Shown: positions 1 through 6,719 of the stretch, piece by piece
Layout of the letters: each line of letters starts with the position of its first letter
Numbering within the stretch: position 1 is the stretch's first letter
Assembly (NCBI GenBank): GCA_964444825.1
Contig: CAYUIS010000176.1
Coordinates: 1-8,782 of the forward strand
Origin: CAYUIS01 sp964444825
GTDB lineage: Bacteria > Chloroflexota > Anaerolineae > B4-G1
Length of the DNA: 8,782 nt
Direction of reading: 5' to 3'
Position numbers and translations under genes: made by a program
Notes under the pieces: model-generated
What the model was told of the DNA's origin: nothing
The model's input: the letters and a program-made list of their open reading frames with translations, nothing else
Databases searched by the model: none

Positions 1-65
1 TGTCAATGGTAGGTCCGTTGGAGTGGTGTGCGGTGGTACGGGAGATATGAGATCCATGTTTCCGA

Positions 66-94
66 CTTGCATACCTGAGGGCGTGTGGTATAAT
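66..94 (+). promoter_or_regulatory. Extended -10 promoter of the tRNA-Gly gene
   Basis: A perfect TATAAT lies at 89-94, preceded by TG at 86-87, which gives an extended -10 element (TGnTATAAT). A weak -35 (TTGCAT, 67-72, three of six consensus bases) sits 16 bases upstream. Transcription would begin near 101, about five bases before the mature tRNA 5' end, so the 5' leader is very short. The extended -10 probably compensates for the poor -35. The region from 1 to 65 shows nothing else recognisable. Confidence 0.75.
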
Positions 95-105
95 ATTGCC
101 ATCTA

Positions 106-178
106 GCGGGCGTAGTTCAGTTGGTAGAACGCCTCCTTGCCAAGGAGAAGGTCACGAGTTCGAGCCTCGTCGCCCGCT
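106..178 (+). tRNA. tRNA-Gly (anticodon GCC)
   Basis: This 73-base gene folds into a full cloverleaf. The acceptor stem is GCGGGCG (106-112) with CGCCCGC (171-177), the D stem GTTC/GAAC (115-118 with 127-130), the anticodon loop TTGCCAA (137-143) and the T arm ACGAG-TTCGAGC-CTCGT (154-170). The anticodon GCC (139-141) reads the glycine codons GGC and GGU. Base 178 is T, the usual discriminator of bacterial tRNA-Gly. The 3' CCA is not encoded (CTT follows), so it must be added by the CCA-adding enzyme. The anticodon stem has one imperfect pair, C132 with A148, at its outer end; the other four pairs are canonical. The gene has its own promoter and terminator and converges on the protein gene array. 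Confidence 0.97.
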
Positions 179-198
179 CTTTTTGTCGGAACGTGATG

Positions 199-243
199 GC
201 CAAGAGACTGTCGAGCGATCTGTCTCTTGGCTCTTGTTTTTTC
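199..243 (+). terminator. Rho-independent terminator of the tRNA gene
   Basis: A perfect 10-bp stem, GCCAAGAGAC (199-208) with GTCTCTTGGC (222-231), has a 13-base loop and is followed by a T-rich tail (232-243, including six T in a row). The T tract lies only on the right, so the terminator acts on + strand transcription, 20 bases after the tRNA. Read from the - strand, the same stem has no U tract after it. It would therefore be a poor terminator for the protein operon that ends at 262. Confidence 0.9.
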
Positions 244-261
244 TTATGGTTCCACGCGCCC

Positions 262-1281
262 CTACGCTCGTTGGATCAGGAGCCGGCGTACCTCGACGTC
301 CTGGCCTCCGAACTGGTACTTGTATCGTTCGTCGCCCTGCATAAAGTCGAACACCTCGCGGCCCTGCTCGATGGCGTGACGAATGCAGTGCGCCGTGAGC
401 ACAATGCCCGCCCCGAGGTTGGGAAAAGACCGCCAATCGAGCCCCGAGTTGTAGACCAGCACCCGGTTGTTGTAGATAAAGTTGAGGTAGGCCGCCGCTT
501 TCCGGTCTCCGACTCGGAGGAATACCAGCTCGAGCCGGCCTGCGTCGTACATCACTCGTGCCAATTGGCGGAAGAAATGGCGCATTTGTGGGGTGAGGAA
601 CGCTTCCTTGTCTGGAGAACTGGCGGCCATCAGGTCCAAAAAGTCCTCAATCTCGGCCTCCAGATCGTGTTCTGGTCCCACGATGTACCAATCCACCGGT
701 GCTTGGGCGCCGGCGCGACGCAGTTTGCGCTGTATCTCTCGGCGCTGTTTGCCGTCGATCATCTCCATATACTCGTCCCACGTCTCAGGCAAACGAACGA
801 TCGGGCAGACGTCGTCCCGGGCCGTCGATACGGTCCAGCCCCGGGCTTTAGCTAGGGGAGCCAGGTGCTTGAGTGTGGGTGAATCCTCGCGGATGTTGCA
901 CAGGTCGAGTAGGTCCCAGGCAGGTGCGCTCGAGCTGGTCAGATAGTCGATCAGGGCTGTGTAGACGGGCCCTTCCTGTCCTTGAGACACGACAAAATCG
1001 AGATAGTCGGCGACCTCTACACAGCCGACGGTCGCCAGCACACGTTGCTCTTCCGAGTTGTGCGTCTCAAAGAGCGGAGCGATGCCGACTAACGTGTCGG
1101 CGTCGTCACGAACGGCCAGAATCAACAATTCGCCTTCGCCCAGGCACTGCCACCAGGTGCGCTGGAACTCGAGCGTGAGAAAGATGGTGTCGGCAGCCGA
1201 GCGCCGGAGTAGATCGTTCCATTCTCCGGCCAGTTTCTCGAAACCATCTGCGTCGTGATAGGCACGTACCGTCAGGCTCAT
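262..1281 (-). CDS. GNAT / BioF2-like (CelD-type) acyltransferase
   Basis: The 339-residue product resembles the BioF2-like acetyltransferase family (Acetyltransf_6, distantly related to FemAB), which acylates sugars, amino acids or envelope building blocks. It is cytoplasmic: no signal peptide or membrane segment is seen. Family-type features are the early FLTLEFQRTWW stretch (residues 34-44), a basic helix KQRREIQRKLRR (178-189), and the C-terminal signature DFMQGDERYKYQFGG (312-326). That signature corresponds to the family's 'DF..GdE.YK..wg' block near the acyl-CoA site. The frame is open upstream to 1620, but that would overlap the next gene by 268 bases. The ATG at 1281 is preceded by a perfect GGAGGT with a six-base spacer, so it is the start. 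A promoter in the 71-base gap upstream suggests it can be expressed alone. The acyl donor and acceptor cannot be predicted. Confidence 0.87.
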   Translation of the reverse strand: MSLTVRAYHDADGFEKLAGEWNDLLRRSAADTIFLTLEFQRTWWQCLGEGELLILAVRDDADTLVGIAPLFETHNSEEQRVLATVGCVEVADYLDFVVSQGQEGPVYTALIDYLTSSSAPAWDLLDLCNIREDSPTLKHLAPLAKARGWTVSTARDDVCPIVRLPETWDEYMEMIDGKQRREIQRKLRRAGAQAPVDWYIVGPEHDLEAEIEDFLDLMAASSPDKEAFLTPQMRHFFRQLARVMYDAGRLELVFLRVGDRKAAAYLNFIYNNRVLVYNSGLDWRSFPNLGAGIVLTAHCIRHAIEQGREVFDFMQGDERYKYQFGGQDVEVRRLLIQRA

Positions 1282-1287
1282 CTCGGG

Positions 1288-1293
1288 ACCTCC
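1288..1293 (-). promoter_or_regulatory. Strong ribosome binding site that decides the acyltransferase start
   Basis: GGAGGT lies six bases upstream of the ATG at 1281. It is the best Shine-Dalgarno match in the window and rules out the longer reading that begins inside the upstream gene. Confidence 0.9.
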
Positions 1294-1312
1294 AAAAGAC
1301 TCGACAGGGAAT

Positions 1313-1341
1313 ATGATAGCACGACCGTCCGGGCTTGACAA
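1313..1341 (-). promoter_or_regulatory. Internal sigma70-type promoter before the acyltransferase gene
   Basis: On the - strand a -35 box TTGTCA (1341-1336, five of six consensus) and a -10 box TATCAT (1318-1313, five of six) are separated by exactly 17 bases. The -10 carries the extended TGn (TGC) just upstream. Transcription would start near 1306 and leave a leader of about 25 bases that contains the GGAGGT site. The promoter fills the only sizeable gap in the gene array (1282-1352). This is sequence inference only, with no expression evidence. Confidence 0.65.
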
Positions 1342-1352
1342 ATGGAGGCTTT

Positions 1353-2294
1353 TCAACCGTGGGTTCTGAGGCCACGGATCGCCTCGATGCCGTACACCAG
1401 CGCGCCGATGAGGCCGACGGTCAGGTTGATCGCCCCTAGAGCTACGCCCAGCGCTGCTGCGGTGTTCTCGCCCGTGCCTGTCGGCGCAAAGATTGCCGTG
1501 CTCGTCGCCTCCCGCACACCCCATCCGCCGATGGAGGGGATGAGGCCAGACACGGAAAGGAGTGATGTAACGGCAAAAAAGTAGCCCAGGTTGATGCCGG
1601 CTCCGACTGTTTTTCCACACAACCAGTTGACGAGGACGTTGATGAGGTTGAATACCACCGATACCCCCAGGGCACCTGTCACGGCTCGCCAGCCGCAGCC
1701 GGTGACTGCAGCGTAGACCTTGGCCAGCGGACCTTGACCCTCCAGCGAAAGAACGGCGGGCAGACGTTCACTGAATCGCCGCAGGAGACGGCCCTCCAGC
1801 ACCAGCATTCCCGCGATCAGTCCGCCGCCTGCCACACCGATGAGCAGCACGACCAGCCAGCCCACCATTCGGGCGGCGTGGAAGGGTAGCACCACCAGCC
1901 CCATGGCAAAGAGCACCATCAAGCCCGTCATACGATCCAAGAGGACGGTGCCGACCGCAGCAGATGAGTCGGTGTCCTGGGTCAGCTCTAGCGCTCGCAC
2001 GACATCGCCGCCGAACTGGGTAGGCAGGAAGGCATTAAAAAAGGCGCCGATGAAGTAGAGGCGCACCACACGACCAAAGGGCACGCTCAGATCGAGGCCT
2101 CGGATGAGGATGAACCAGCGGTAGGCGCGAATGACGAGGCTGAGGCTAAAGAGAGCAAGGGCTGCCAGCCAGTAGCGCAGATCGGCCATGCGCAACACGG
2201 TCAGCGTCTCCCCCAGGCCGATCTTCCAGAACAAAAAGACCAGGGCCCCGGCGCTGATCAGCACCCGCAGGATGTTCATCCATCGTGTTTTCAT
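1353..2294 (-). CDS. UPF0104 / lysylphosphatidylglycerol synthase TM-region family membrane protein
   Basis: The 313-residue hydrophobic protein has about seven to eight membrane segments. It matches the polytopic domain found alone in UPF0104/AglD-like proteins and as the N-terminal flippase part of MprF. Family hallmarks are RAYRW (56-60), FNAFLPTQFGGDVVRA (86-101, the family's 'N.flP...GGD..R' block), LDRMTGL (119-125, the 'ER..Gl' block) and IPSIGGWGVREA (252-263). The length is normal for the stand-alone form. No synthase (DUF2156-like) catalytic domain follows, so lipid aminoacylation is not expected. Stand-alone members lie near glycosyltransferases and are thought to help lipid or lipid-linked sugar handling; the exact reaction is unproven. 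The gene starts 30 bases after the upstream stop, behind a moderate AGGAAG site about 11 bases from the ATG, and is probably co-transcribed with the three GT-C genes. Confidence 0.87.
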   Translation of the reverse strand: MKTRWMNILRVLISAGALVFLFWKIGLGETLTVLRMADLRYWLAALALFSLSLVIRAYRWFILIRGLDLSVPFGRVVRLYFIGAFFNAFLPTQFGGDVVRALELTQDTDSSAAVGTVLLDRMTGLMVLFAMGLVVLPFHAARMVGWLVVLLIGVAGGGLIAGMLVLEGRLLRRFSERLPAVLSLEGQGPLAKVYAAVTGCGWRAVTGALGVSVVFNLINVLVNWLCGKTVGAGINLGYFFAVTSLLSVSGLIPSIGGWGVREATSTAIFAPTGTGENTAAALGVALGAINLTVGLIGALVYGIEAIRGLRTHG

Positions 2295-2324
2295 GCTTCT
2301 ACCAGCTTCCTCTCACTTTGTCGC

Positions 2325-4637
2325 TCACTCGACGACTCGGATCTTGCTCAATAGGATACGATTGTCATACCAGTGTCCGTCCTCGGCGATCACCGGCAGA
2401 CGCCCTTCCCCGGGAGGATACATACCCACCTCAATGTCGTAAAAGTCGGGCGGGGTCGTCAGCCCTACCGTCAGGTTCCTGATATCTTGGACGACCAGTT
2501 CGGGCTGCCATTGGCTGGTGGGTGGTGTGGGAGGGCTATCCGCGTTGGCCCAGACCTGGTTCTCGATCCCGAGGACGTGGGCAAAGATACGATAGTCTCT
2601 GTCTATCGGCACGCGAGCCTGCCAGTAGAGCGTCAGGCGGACCGATTCGCCGGGTCGCACGACCCGCTGCTCCATCTCATACCCGACCAGCGTGGCCTGG
2701 TTGTCAAAATTCGCATCCAGTGGGTTGGGCATCTCGCCTGGCTGGGCTTTGATCTTGACCGGTGTAAGGCGTAGCGCGTCGAGTCCCTCAGCCGTAAAAA
2801 GACGAGGGCCATCCGGCAGATACATACCGATTTGCACAAAGCCCGAGTCCGGTGCGTAGGCTGTCTGCGGGACCTGCACGCGATATGTATCCGCGAAGGT
2901 GACGCCGGGACTCCAGACGGTGGTCGGGTAACGTCCCAGGCCAGGATAGGTGTCGCGTTGTGCCACCATCGTGCCCACATCGCTGAGCAGATGGACAAAG
3001 ACGGCATAGGTCTGATCGGCTCGGGTCAGCGCTTCCCAGTACACCACAACGTTTACCGTTCCTCCTGGCTCGATCGTATCCGGCGTGACCTGGTAGCCCA
3101 CCAGACGAGCAACAGGATGCTCTGGATCCGTGGGGATACCAAAGGTGCTGTTTGTGGGGTTGGGGATGTTCTCGACCTCGGACTGTGTCAGCGGACGGGG
3201 CTGGACAGAGGCTGGCGCCAGCACACCGGCGAGACCGTAGATGGCCAGGGCCACCATAACGACCGACACCGCCACGCTGGTTCCCCAGGCCAGACGGTGA
3301 CACTGCTCTCCGCTGGCCGGTTGAGGGAAAAACCGGACCAGTCCTGCCGACAACAGTAGGGCAAAGGTGGGCAGCGCGGGGAACAGGAAGCGCCCCATCG
3401 GGCCAGCCGGTTGAATCAGGATGTAGTAACACACCACAATAAAAAAGGTGAGAGGGGTGGCAACAAGCAAGCACGTGGCGCGGGGCAGCGAACGGCGCCG
3501 TGGAATCAGGTAGCCGGTCAGGGCTACCAGGCACACCGCCAGGATGATTCGATAGACCGCTGGAGGCATGGGCACCTGGCCGTAGCCAAAGCGACCCCAT
3601 AGACTGCTCCAGAGATAGGGCAGGCTCTGCCGAACAGCCCAGAGGTTCTCAGATGCTGGCCGGCCAGCCCATAGTTCGTTGACCTTGCGCATACCTGTGG
3701 GATCGCCGTAGAGCGCATAGTTGCGCCAAAACCACCATCCCGAGAGAAGGGCTGCAAGCCCCAGCGTGACGGAAAGGCCCCGCAGGAGGGCGACCCAGTC
3801 AAAGGTGGTTCGCAACGAGGCTGTTCCAGATTTCGCCGCGCGGGTGGGCCAAGCGGCGATCAGATAAGACAGCCCGATGGGAGCCAGCAAAGCCAACAGG
3901 TGGAATTTGCAGAGCAGTGCCAATCCATATAGGATTCCCAGAGTCACATCGGTGCGCAAGCTGGGACCCTGCCGTATCATCCGGGCACAGACCAGAGATA
4001 CTGCCGCACCGAACAGCCCAGCGGCGATGTCATTGTTGATGGATCCACTGAGGTAGATGAACTGAGGGTTAAGGGCGATTATGGCTGACCCAGTCAGGGC
4101 CAAAGGTGTTTGATTGGGATACACCTCGTGTCCGATGCGGTAGGTCAGCCAGACGGTGCAAACGCCGATCAGGATCGTCATCCAGCGCACGACGTGAACC
4201 GCGAGGGTCACACCCGTGAACGGAAAGTGCTCATCACTTGAGTGGAGGTACTGGTTCTTGTTGTCATCGCCCACCTCCCAATACTGATAGCCCCAGTAGC
4301 GGTTGGTAGCAGGCTCATAATACACGTCCTGGTCAACTGGGACCCACCAACTGGCTAGAGCGCCCAACGTATAGTATAGCGGCGGATGGTGGCTCTGGGC
4401 GCGAGGGCCAGTGGCCTGTTGGACGGGCAGGCTATGATAGACGATCAGGTGCCGGACGTAGCGAAAGTGGCGTAGTTCGTCCGTCGGCTCGTAGATAGGG
4501 GAAATCAGGCTATATGACGCGGCCAGCACCACGTATGCAGTCAGGATCAGCAGGAATGGCCAGTGGTCGCTGAGCACTGCACCGATGGCCGACGGTCCCC
4601 GGCGAGCAGATCGGGGTTCAGATCTGTGCGTGTTCAC
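2325..4637 (-). CDS. GT-C superfamily / DUF2142-like membrane glycosyltransferase with two C-terminal beta-rich domains
   Basis: The 770-residue protein combines a polytopic membrane part (about 1-475) with two related extracytoplasmic modules (about 509-632 and 643-770). After the first membrane helix (about 27-47) comes YEPTDELRHFRY (49-60), the acidic GT-C first-loop motif in which a TDE or DE pair is the expected metal/phosphate or catalytic site. Other family-like landmarks are HPPLYY (84-89), NPQFIYLSGSINND (190-203), WWFWRNYALYGDP (301-313) and GRFLFPALP (415-423), which recall DUF2142/PMT-like proteins. Residues 103-141 form an unusual Trp/Tyr/Asp-rich loop. By family analogy it transfers a sugar from a polyprenyl-phosphate donor on the outer membrane face; the donor and acceptor are unknown. 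The GTG start is set by a 4-base GTGA overlap with the upstream gene and a GAGGTG site seven bases from the start (counted from GAGG). The product ends in RVVE, like its two neighbours. Confidence 0.82.
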   Translation of the reverse strand: MNTHRSEPRSARRGPSAIGAVLSDHWPFLLILTAYVVLAASYSLISPIYEPTDELRHFRYVRHLIVYHSLPVQQATGPRAQSHHPPLYYTLGALASWWVPVDQDVYYEPATNRYWGYQYWEVGDDNKNQYLHSSDEHFPFTGVTLAVHVVRWMTILIGVCTVWLTYRIGHEVYPNQTPLALTGSAIIALNPQFIYLSGSINNDIAAGLFGAAVSLVCARMIRQGPSLRTDVTLGILYGLALLCKFHLLALLAPIGLSYLIAAWPTRAAKSGTASLRTTFDWVALLRGLSVTLGLAALLSGWWFWRNYALYGDPTGMRKVNELWAGRPASENLWAVRQSLPYLWSSLWGRFGYGQVPMPPAVYRIILAVCLVALTGYLIPRRRSLPRATCLLVATPLTFFIVVCYYILIQPAGPMGRFLFPALPTFALLLSAGLVRFFPQPASGEQCHRLAWGTSVAVSVVMVALAIYGLAGVLAPASVQPRPLTQSEVENIPNPTNSTFGIPTDPEHPVARLVGYQVTPDTIEPGGTVNVVVYWEALTRADQTYAVFVHLLSDVGTMVAQRDTYPGLGRYPTTVWSPGVTFADTYRVQVPQTAYAPDSGFVQIGMYLPDGPRLFTAEGLDALRLTPVKIKAQPGEMPNPLDANFDNQATLVGYEMEQRVVRPGESVRLTLYWQARVPIDRDYRIFAHVLGIENQVWANADSPPTPPTSQWQPELVVQDIRNLTVGLTTPPDFYDIEVGMYPPGEGRLPVIAEDGHWYDNRILLSKIRVVE

Positions 4638-4648
4638 TCTGCCACCTC
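4634..4648 (-). promoter_or_regulatory. GTGA translational-coupling junction with embedded Shine-Dalgarno
   Basis: The stop TGA (4636-4634) of the upstream gene overlaps the GTG start (4637-4635) of the next. The upstream gene's last codons (Glu-Val-Ala-Glu) spell GAGGTGG, which serves as the ribosome binding site for the restart. This is a standard layout for coupled translation at near-equal stoichiometry. Confidence 0.85.
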
Positions 4649-6709
4649 AAGTGAGGACAGAAGCACCCGGTCCGCGGATAGAACAGGTAGGCGGGTGTTT
4701 GTCAGCGCGTCGTAGACCCCCATCTGGAGGCGATAGCGTCCAGATGGCAAGTTGGCAGGGAGAGCGACGGTATGCTTCTGGATGATCACGTCACCTGGCG
4801 ACCAGCCCTGGGGTGGGCTGCCCAGCCCATCGTGTTGGGCGACAGGTATGTCCGATTCCCCGGTCAGGTGGATAAAGATCTTGTGTGGGTTGGAGGGAGG
4901 TTCCTCCACCCGCCAGTACGTGAGCAGGGTGAGGGTGTCACCGCCGGTCGAAGCTGGGTGCAACCATTCGTAGCCCAGAAAGGTCAAGTGTCCACCAAAA
5001 GAGACGGGCATTGTCACCAGTGTCCCATCGGGCAGAGAGACTCTGCGCTCCAACTGCTGGCTGTAACGGTGTAGGATAGAGTGATCGTGCAGGCGGTAGC
5101 CACTATACTCGGGCGGCGTGCCCTGCTCCACCGTTGCTCCCCACATCAACAGTCGTTCCTGGAGATCGCTGTCGATGGGTACGATCTGAGGGATGAATAG
5201 GTGGATGTCCTGACCTGAGGGGAGAACGAGCGTTTCCCGGGTGTCGCATAGGCGGATGTCACTGACGTCTCGGCGTGACGAAAGGTCCAGAGTGGGAAGA
5301 TCTAGCGCGTGCACGGACAGGCCTGCAACGGCGATCGGCGTATCGGTTGTCAGCTCGTCGATCCGATGGGCGACGGCGGTCAAATCCGTTTGGTAGAAGA
5401 AGCGAACCACGTCACCGCGAGGCCAGAGCAGGAAATAGTCGCGAACGGTCAAAAACAGGCCGGGTGCAAGGGCCACAGCGCAGATGGCGGGGAACAGCAG
5501 GCGCGAGATCCGAGATGGGGTGTGTCGATCGTGGGCCTTGTTTGTCGTGTTGATGGTCCGTTTTACCCAACGACCGGCTTCGGCCAGCCCAAGCGCGGGA
5601 AAGACAAAGACAACCGCCAGCCCGAGGATACTCCGCACTGAGCTGGGCGGTGCGGCGGTCACGACACTGGGCCCCAGCGCTCCAAGCAGCCAGATGATCA
5701 GGAACCCGTACTGCGGACGACGCCATCGCCACAGAGTGAGAAGCGCTCCGGCGTAGAACAGCAGCGCGCTGATCGGATCGGCGAACACGGGACGCCTGAG
5801 GTAGTTGTAGTGTTGCCAGGGATCGCCCGCCACGGTAAAGAACTTGAGGTTGGCGAGCAAGTTCTGCCACACCAATGATGGGTCTCCAGCCAGTAGCCGG
5901 TCCAAAGGCTCTCGCACCTCGGTGATCCGGTACTCGGCCCCGGGATGATCCATCAGCCAGGCGACGAGGGGGGCTGATATCAGCGTGGCAGTGAGCAAAA
6001 ACGTGGCGAATCCCCCCCAGGGTATGCGGTCACCGGGGCAAAAGAGGAAACGATACGCCAGGAACAAGGCCAGGATGACGGGTAGGATGCGGGAGGATGT
6101 ATAGGTGTAAAGGGAGAGCCCTGTGAACGTCCCGGCGAGCACCCAATTCACGATTTCAGCGCTAGCGAAGCGGCCAGCGCGGGTGGGACCCACGTCCGTA
6201 GGGGTGGTTGGCAAGCCGCCCTTACTTGTGGCTCGAAGGAGGAAATAGGCGGACAGCGCGCCAGTGACCGGGAGCGAGATGGCACGCAGGGCGACACGGG
6301 CGTACAAGAGCGGCCAGAACGAAAAGGCCAACCAGCCAATGGTCAGGAGGGCGACGGGTGCGTCGAACAGCCGGCGGGCGAGCACGTAGATGGTCGCCAG
6401 TCCCAGCATCCCAAAGGCGACGGAAGGATAACGAACCCCCACCCAATGATCGCCAAAGAGGGCGACGGTTGCGGCTTGGACGTAATGATACAGAGTCTCG
6501 CGGCCCCAACCAGCAGTGACAAAGACCGCGTGATGCCCGTTCAGGATGTCCTGTGCGACCAGCGTGTTGGTGACCTCGTCGTGACCTAACCCAGGGGGCA
6601 CCTGTCCCAACTGCCACAGACGCAGCGTGGCAGCCAGCAGCAGTATCAAGGTGATCGTTGCCCATTCATCTTGTCTGCTCATACGCGCTGTCTGGAACAA
6701 AGATGTCAC
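4634..6709 (-). CDS. GT39/PMT-like (ArnT-type) membrane glycosyltransferase with C-terminal beta-rich domain
   Basis: With the GTG start chosen here the product has 691 residues. It is the most typical GT-C protein of the three. TM1 (about 15-32) is followed by LGHDEV (41-46), which holds the conserved Asp-Glu pair (44-45) of PMT/ArnT enzymes, then WGRETLYHY (68-76) and a series of about ten helices up to about residue 422. A mid-region of about 150 residues (424-571) looks soluble and extracytoplasmic, and a beta-rich module (572-691) ends the protein. Such enzymes move a sugar from polyprenyl phosphate to a lipid or protein outside the membrane; the substrate here is unknown. The frame is open to 6895, but that would overlap the upstream gene by 190 bases and add an Arg-rich, non-family stretch. 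The GTG at 6709 forms the same GTGA overlap as the next junction, with AGG seven bases before it. An ATG at 6682 is the alternative but has no recognisable Shine-Dalgarno. Confidence 0.87.
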   Translation of the reverse strand: MTSLFQTARMSRQDEWATITLILLLAATLRLWQLGQVPPGLGHDEVTNTLVAQDILNGHHAVFVTAGWGRETLYHYVQAATVALFGDHWVGVRYPSVAFGMLGLATIYVLARRLFDAPVALLTIGWLAFSFWPLLYARVALRAISLPVTGALSAYFLLRATSKGGLPTTPTDVGPTRAGRFASAEIVNWVLAGTFTGLSLYTYTSSRILPVILALFLAYRFLFCPGDRIPWGGFATFLLTATLISAPLVAWLMDHPGAEYRITEVREPLDRLLAGDPSLVWQNLLANLKFFTVAGDPWQHYNYLRRPVFADPISALLFYAGALLTLWRWRRPQYGFLIIWLLGALGPSVVTAAPPSSVRSILGLAVVFVFPALGLAEAGRWVKRTINTTNKAHDRHTPSRISRLLFPAICAVALAPGLFLTVRDYFLLWPRGDVVRFFYQTDLTAVAHRIDELTTDTPIAVAGLSVHALDLPTLDLSSRRDVSDIRLCDTRETLVLPSGQDIHLFIPQIVPIDSDLQERLLMWGATVEQGTPPEYSGYRLHDHSILHRYSQQLERRVSLPDGTLVTMPVSFGGHLTFLGYEWLHPASTGGDTLTLLTYWRVEEPPSNPHKIFIHLTGESDIPVAQHDGLGSPPQGWSPGDVIIQKHTVALPANLPSGRYRLQMGVYDALTNTRLPVLSADRVLLSSLEVAE

Positions 6710-6719
6710 TCTGCAACCT
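6706..6719 (-). promoter_or_regulatory. GTGA coupling junction between the first and second GT-C genes
   Basis: The TGA stop (6708-6706) overlaps a GTG (6709-6707) in the frame of the next gene. AGG at 6719-6717, inside the codons for the terminal Gln-Val, gives a modest ribosome binding site. The bases just before the stop, GCAGAGTGA, are identical to those at the 4634-4648 junction. Confidence 0.7.

Noticed and set aside
2..106. Open + strand frame from the window edge to a TAG at 104-106
   Set aside because: It is only 34 codons, contains the tRNA promoter and resembles no known protein tail.
121..855. A 244-codon + strand open frame starting inside the tRNA gene
   Set aside because: It runs through the tRNA and its terminator and then antisense to the acyltransferase gene. 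Its composition is that of a shadow frame with no family features.
1335..1363. Perfect TTGACA on the + strand as a possible divergent promoter
   Set aside because: No -10-like sequence occurs 16-18 bases downstream, and it points into the antisense of the UPF0104 gene. The - strand reading of the same site fits much better.
1282..1620. 113-residue N-terminal extension of the acyltransferase
   Set aside because: It lies over the UPF0104 gene, is Arg/His-rich and unlike the family, and the ATG at 1281 has a perfect ribosome binding site.
2788..3600. 270-codon - strand frame inside the third GT-C gene
   Set aside because: It is an alternative frame of a clear coding region, with no membrane segments or recognisable motifs.
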